Positions 35,080-38,492 of a stretch of 38,492 nt of DNA are shown in pieces. The position numbers and the translations under genes are program-made. Every line of letters begins with the position of its first letter. Position 1 is the stretch's first letter. The DNA comes from an uncultured Paracoccaceae bacterium (GTDB lineage Bacteria > Pseudomonadota > Alphaproteobacteria > Rhodobacterales > Rhodobacteraceae): the NCBI GenBank assembly GCA_938002605.1, contig CALLAF010000045.1, positions 1 through 38,492 of the forward strand, given 5' to 3'. The notes under the pieces are model-generated. The model made no database searches, was not told the DNA's origin, and saw only the letters and a program-made list of their open reading frames with translations.

Positions 35080-36108
35080 ATGACTGCAAATGAACTCATA
35101 ATTCATATCGGGCATAGAAACACCGACTCTGAGGTGCTGCAAAATACGTTGACTGCCTCGCGCAAAACTCTTGATGAATACGGGGTCTACTTTCCCAAGT
35201 TTGCGACCGAAAACCACGAAAAATTTGTGCTTGGTTACGAAACACAGCTTGTCGATGAAGGCGCGCAAATAGACCCACAAAGCGTGCCACAGCGCGATCA
35301 TTGGGACCGCATCATGTCACGCAATAACCTTTTGCCGAGCACGACAACTATCGTCAGTAACCGTGCGTTTTTCAAACAGCTTACCGCGCAAAGTGCTGCT
35401 CACTTTGAAGCGGTGACAAACCATATCGCCCGCCGCAAAAAGATTGTCGCATATTTGCGACCACCTGACACATATTTCTTGCTGCTTTTGCAGCTGCGGC
35501 TTGCGCAAAACCGCGATATCGTCACCCCGTCACGCACTCGGATCAAAGAACGTATTGAACCCCTTGGCCAAGCTTGGAGCGGCGGTATTTCACTGACGCT
35601 ATTTTCTGCGAGCGTGCTGACCGACGGCAATATTGTCGACGATTTTTTTGCACATCACGTCCCAGACTTTGACAGGCAACTTTTGACCCGCCCGCTCCCA
35701 TCAAAGCCCCACCGGATCTCGGCCGAGGCGATTGCCTTGTTAATTGACCGCCAGCACGGGCGTCTTGATACGGACGTCGATTCCGCTGTGATGGTCGCAC
35801 AAATTGTCCGCGAAGACGCACGGCTGCCCGGCGCGACCCCAGCCCGACTTCGCGCCAATGCTGCACGCACAATTCGCAACTGGGCGGCGCCAGACCTTGC
35901 TTGGCTTCGACAGGAATATGGTATTAGGTTTCCTGAACAGGGCTATAAAGACGTCGACGGTGATGATGTGGATCTTAGCGTCATTCATTTTACGGATGGT
36001 GGGCAAATCTGTGCTTTTGATGCCGACCGCAAGGACGCCTTATATGAAAAAGCACTGGCGCGTGCGCGGATGCCGCGATTAGCGCGACAACTGCTAAGCC
36101 TTTGGTAA
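35080..36108 (+). CDS. sulfotransferase-fold protein (paralog 2) lacking PAPS motifs
   Basis: A 342-residue paralog of the gene at 33290. The ATG at 35080 aligns with the other paralog's start; a TTG 12 bases up is less likely. Shared blocks are HIG near residue 9, KKIVAYL near 120, NWAAPDLAWLRQEYGI near 265 and the ICAFDADRK end. The PAPS loop is HRNTDSEVLQ, without the Lys-Thr-Gly-Thr-Thr core, and the 3'-phosphate segment is YLRPPDTYFLLLLQLRL, without Ser. It is therefore probably not a PAPS-dependent enzyme; a partner or divergent role is inference. Its stop is 2 bases from the convergent tauE-like stop. Confidence 0.75.
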   Translation: MTANELIIHIGHRNTDSEVLQNTLTASRKTLDEYGVYFPKFATENHEKFVLGYETQLVDEGAQIDPQSVPQRDHWDRIMSRNNLLPSTTTIVSNRAFFKQLTAQSAAHFEAVTNHIARRKKIVAYLRPPDTYFLLLLQLRLAQNRDIVTPSRTRIKERIEPLGQAWSGGISLTLFSASVLTDGNIVDDFFAHHVPDFDRQLLTRPLPSKPHRISAEAIALLIDRQHGRLDTDVDSAVMVAQIVREDARLPGATPARLRANAARTIRNWAAPDLAWLRQEYGIRFPEQGYKDVDGDDVDLSVIHFTDGGQICAFDADRKDALYEKALARARMPRLARQLLSLW

Positions 36109-36110
36109 AT

Positions 36111-36929
36111 CTACCAGCCCATTGCCTTGCGCAGCATGTTCAGCGCAACAAGCGTCAGGAAAACACCAAACGTGCGTTTTAGCGGTTTCGGATCAAGCCG
36201 ATGTGCCAATGCGGCCCCCCAAGGGGCAGTGATCAAGGTCATCGCAATGATCAAAAAGAACGCGACGAAATTTACCGACCCGATTGTAAACGGGGGCGCC
36301 ACTTGCTGATCGACTATCAAAAAACCAATGACCGAAGGCACCGCGATTAGAATACCAAACCCGGCGGCTGTCGCAACGGCCCGGTGAATAGCGACGTTAA
36401 AGAGTGTCATCACAGGCACCCCAAATGAGCCGCCACCAATCCCCATGAGTACCGATAGGAACCCCAGCGCGGGCGACATCGCGAGACGTGTGCCCCCTGT
36501 CGGCATCTGTGGCCCCAGCCGCCAATGGCTTTGCCCCAAGGCCATGTAAAGCCCCACGATCATCGCCAAGATGCCAAAGATGCCTTGCAACGCGGTCGAA
36601 CGTAAATTAGCGGCGACAGATACACCGATCAACGCGCCAATTGCGATCCCCGGCGCCCATGTTTTCAGGATTTCCCAGTCCACCGCGCCCTTTTTATTGT
36701 GCGCCAATACTGACCGCACCGAGGTCACAATAATGGTAGCCAGCGACGTGCCCAGACACAGTTGCATCAACTGCGCGCTTTCATAACCCATTGCGCTGAA
36801 TACGTAGTAAAACGCAGGCACCAAGACGATCCCACCACCCACGCCGAGCAGCCCAGCCAAAACCCCGGCGATGGCACCAACGCCAAGCAATAGCGCGCCC
36901 ATTGTCACCAAAAGCGTCATATCATCCAT
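36111..36929 (-). CDS. TauE/SafE-family sulfite/anion exporter
   Basis: A 272-residue permease with about eight hydrophobic helices. The family repeats are GVLAGLLGVGGGIVLVPAF near residue 22 and LSVLMGIGGGSFGVPVM near 155. Members export sulfite, sulfoacetate or related anions. It starts 2 bases after dusA and is probably co-transcribed with it. Sulfur genes 30 kb away make a sulfite-detoxifying role plausible but unproven. Confidence 0.9.
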   Translation of the reverse strand: MDDMTLLVTMGALLLGVGAIAGVLAGLLGVGGGIVLVPAFYYVFSAMGYESAQLMQLCLGTSLATIIVTSVRSVLAHNKKGAVDWEILKTWAPGIAIGALIGVSVAANLRSTALQGIFGILAMIVGLYMALGQSHWRLGPQMPTGGTRLAMSPALGFLSVLMGIGGGSFGVPVMTLFNVAIHRAVATAAGFGILIAVPSVIGFLIVDQQVAPPFTIGSVNFVAFFLIIAMTLITAPWGAALAHRLDPKPLKRTFGVFLTLVALNMLRKAMGW

Positions 36930-36931
36930 AT

Positions 36932-37951
36932 CTATGCCGCCTGCGATGTAACATGCGCAAGCGCGTCTAACACGACTTGTGGCCCTGCCCCGCTTTCATG
37001 CACGTTTTCAGAAAGATGCCGTCGCCAGCCACGCGCACCCGGGCGACCTTGAAACAGCCCTAGCATATGCCGGGTTACTTGTCCCAATCGTCCACCGGCC
37101 GTCAAATGCGTCTCAATGTAGGGCAGCATCAGATGTACGATCTCTGCTGCGGTGCGGGTCTCGCCCATGCCAAAAATGCGCTGATCTGCGGCAAGCAAAA
37201 TGTCACTTGGGGTATGGTAGGCCGCACGTCCGATCATCACACCGTCCAAGCCTTGATCAAGCAACACCTGTGCATCATCCAAACTGCCAATGCCGCCGTT
37301 GATCGACAGGTTTAACCCCGGAAACAACCCTTTCATCGCCAACACCAGATCATAGTCTAGCGGCGGCACGTCGCGGTTCTCTTTCGGGCTGAGCCCCTGT
37401 AGCCAAGCTTTACGGGCATGCACGATAAAATGATCCACGCCTGCCGCCGATACCCGCGCAAGGAAGTCCGGCAAAATTTCCGCAGGGTTCTGATCGTCGA
37501 GGCCAATCCGGCATTTGACGGTAACAGGCACATCAACCGCTTTGATCATTGCGGACACACATGCTGCCACAAGCGCCGGATCCTCCATCAAGATCGCGCC
37601 AAAGCGGCCAGATTGCACACGGTCTGACGGGCAGCCACAATTGAGGTTAATCTCGTTATAGCCGTAATCCGCGGCAATGCGCGCGGCCTCGGCCAGTTGC
37701 GCCGGGTCAGAGTCGCCCAATTGCACGGCTACCGGATGCTCTGATGTGTCAAAGCCCAGCAAACGATCACGATCCCCGTGGATCACAGCGGGCGCGGTCA
37801 CCATTTCTGTGTAAAGCAACGCATGCTGCGACATAAGACGGTGCAAATACCGACAATGGCGATCCGTCCAATCCATCATGGGCGCTACGGATAGGCGAGA
37901 ATTACTATAAACGCTTGTATGTATTGACTTACTTATCACTTTAACTCGCAC
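36932..37951 (-). CDS. dusA: tRNA-dihydrouridine synthase A with an altered N-terminus
   Basis: A 339-residue flavoenzyme that reduces uridine 20/20a in tRNA. The LSVAPMMDWTDRHCRY signature starts at residue 20, NLNCGCPSDRV gives catalytic Cys107, and the FMN phosphate site is in GGIGSL and MIGRAAY. The first 18 residues are Lys/Ser/Val-rich and AT-rich in DNA, unlike the rest. That is what is expected if a genomic island has integrated into the 5' end and supplies a new start (GTG at 37951). An integrase gene is divergent 100 bp away. Confidence 0.93.
   Translation of the reverse strand: MRVKVISKSIHTSVYSNSRLSVAPMMDWTDRHCRYLHRLMSQHALLYTEMVTAPAVIHGDRDRLLGFDTSEHPVAVQLGDSDPAQLAEAARIAADYGYNEINLNCGCPSDRVQSGRFGAILMEDPALVAACVSAMIKAVDVPVTVKCRIGLDDQNPAEILPDFLARVSAAGVDHFIVHARKAWLQGLSPKENRDVPPLDYDLVLAMKGLFPGLNLSINGGIGSLDDAQVLLDQGLDGVMIGRAAYHTPSDILLAADQRIFGMGETRTAAEIVHLMLPYIETHLTAGGRLGQVTRHMLGLFQGRPGARGWRRHLSENVHESGAGPQVVLDALAHVTSQAA
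37850..37897. other. predicted attachment-site region at the dusA 5' end
   Basis: The DNA for residues 19-34 of DusA (LSVAPMMDWTDRHCR) is the strongly conserved stretch in which known dusA-associated islands integrate. To its right the composition changes to AT-rich and the coding sequence diverges. The second att copy would be at the far end of the island, outside the window, so the core cannot be delimited. Confidence 0.5.
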
Positions 37952-38006
37952 TCTGCCTTGTCGTTTACTGCTCTTTTTTGCTTGTTTTTGCCCAATATTT
38001 CCTATC

Positions 38007-38048
38007 TGAACAATATATGTTGTTCAAATAGACCAAAAATGTTGTTCA
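38007..38048. promoter_or_regulatory. operator-like TTGTTCA array between dusA and the integrase gene
   Basis: Three identical 7-bp half-sites: TGAACAA at 38007-38013 and TTGTTCA at 38020-38026 form an inverted repeat with a 6-bp centre; a third, TTGTTCA at 38042-38048, lies 22 bp on (two helical turns) and ends 3 bp before the integrase ATG. ATG precedes TTGTTCA or GTTCA in both direct copies (ATGTTGTTCA twice). Likely bound by an element-coded repressor or excisionase, or by the integrase arm domain. Confidence 0.55.
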
Positions 38049-38051
38049 GGT

Positions 38052-38492
38052 ATGGCCCAGATAGTAGAACGAAAACGCAAGAACGGTTCAATCGCTTATG
38101 TCGCACAAATAAACATAAGGCAAAACGGAAAATGGGCACACCGAGAATCTCGCTCGTTTGACAGGCGCTCATCGGCAACTGCGTGGTTCAATAAGCGGAT
38201 GAAAGAAATCCGTGATGCAGGTGACGATCTGAGCGCACTTAAAAGCAAAGGCCGCACACTTGGCGCAACCATCGACATGTATATCACTGAAAGCATAAAG
38301 GAGGTTGGCCGCACGAAAGCGCAGGTGCTCCGGTCGATCAAGGAATACGACATCGCGGATATGCCGTGCAACGAGATCCAAAGCCACCACATAGTCGAGT
38401 TTGCAAAATCTCTTGGAGCAACACGGACCCCCGCAACGGTCGGGAATTACATTTCCCACCTTGGATCCGTGTTTGCATTGGCACGACCAGCT
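38052..38492 (+). CDS. int: tyrosine-type integrase of a dusA-associated island, N-terminal part
   Basis: An open frame of 147 codons runs from ATG at 38052 off the right edge. The N-terminus MAQIVERKRKNGSIAYVAQI and RESRSFDRRSSATAWFNKR is the form of an arm-binding domain in dusA-type integrases. Residues about 60-147 look like the helical core-binding (SAM-like) domain (TLGATIDMYI, TPATVGNYISHLGSVFALAR). The catalytic R-H-R-Y domain lies beyond the window. Divergent from dusA by 100 bp. The ribosome-binding site is poor (CAGG directly before the ATG), and the start overlaps the operator-like array, so expression may be tightly controlled. Confidence 0.85.
   Translation, partial: MAQIVERKRKNGSIAYVAQINIRQNGKWAHRESRSFDRRSSATAWFNKRMKEIRDAGDDLSALKSKGRTLGATIDMYITESIKEVGRTKAQVLRSIKEYDIADMPCNEIQSHHIVEFAKSLGATRTPATVGNYISHLGSVFALARPA

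Noticed and set aside
37958-38161. A 67-codon + frame between dusA and the integrase.
   Set aside because: Overlaps the integrase start in another frame; the integrase frame has clear family features, this one does not.

Overview
The window reads as chromosomal DNA of an alphaproteobacterium of the family Rhodobacteraceae, most likely the marine roseobacter group (inference). The support is gene order and family content: a cysG-DUF2849-cysI-cysH-DUF934-fpr sulfur operon next to an Lrp/AsnC regulator, alr-pqiA followed by radA-cvpA-purF, surE-pcm-LysM/M23 lipoprotein, tatABC with a DUF815 ATPase, a Hint_2-type protein, and small DUF1127 and DUF1203 genes. No rRNA, tRNA, CRISPR array or IS element was seen.

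Left part (1-9.4 kb). The 3' end of a Hint-domain protein is followed by a 2-oxoglutarate/Fe(II) oxygenase of the gamma-butyrobetaine hydroxylase type. Next comes an Lrp/AsnC regulator divergent from a tightly packed operon for assimilatory sulfate reduction: siroheme synthesis, APS reductase, sulfite reductase, two small accessory proteins and ferredoxin-NADP reductase. The operon ends at a strong intrinsic terminator. Facing it is a membrane-anchored protein built of Ala/Glu repeats of about 18 residues. Then comes infC, which appears to start at the rare codon ATA.

Middle (9.4-24 kb). An orphan protein carries a motif reminiscent of cargo of extracellular contractile injection systems. A leftward cluster encodes the small and FAD subunits of a CO-dehydrogenase/xanthine-dehydrogenase-type enzyme plus XdhC and a DUF1203 protein, but no large molybdenum subunit. 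Two small roseobacter genes and a pseudo-hydrolase-like gene follow, then pyrC-pyrE, dnaB, an AT-rich orphan gene, alr, pqiA-like, aqpZ, radA and cvpA.

Right part (24-38.5 kb). purF-arsC-like and a short-chain dehydrogenase are followed by a second orphan gene. Then come surE-pcm and a lipoprotein with two LysM domains and a degenerate LytM domain (probable amidase activator). A leftward tatA-tatB-tatC-DUF815 operon follows. Two paralogous sulfotransferase-fold proteins flank a WYL-domain regulator; the second paralog has lost both PAPS-binding motifs. A sulfite exporter-like permease lies in an operon with dusA.

The right edge is the start of a mobile element. A tyrosine-type integrase gene, cut by the window end, is divergent from dusA, as in genomic islands known to integrate into the 5' end of dusA. 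The roughly 100 bp between them hold an array of three TTGTTCA half-sites that looks like an operator. The cargo of that island lies outside the window and is the most promising place to look for a new system.
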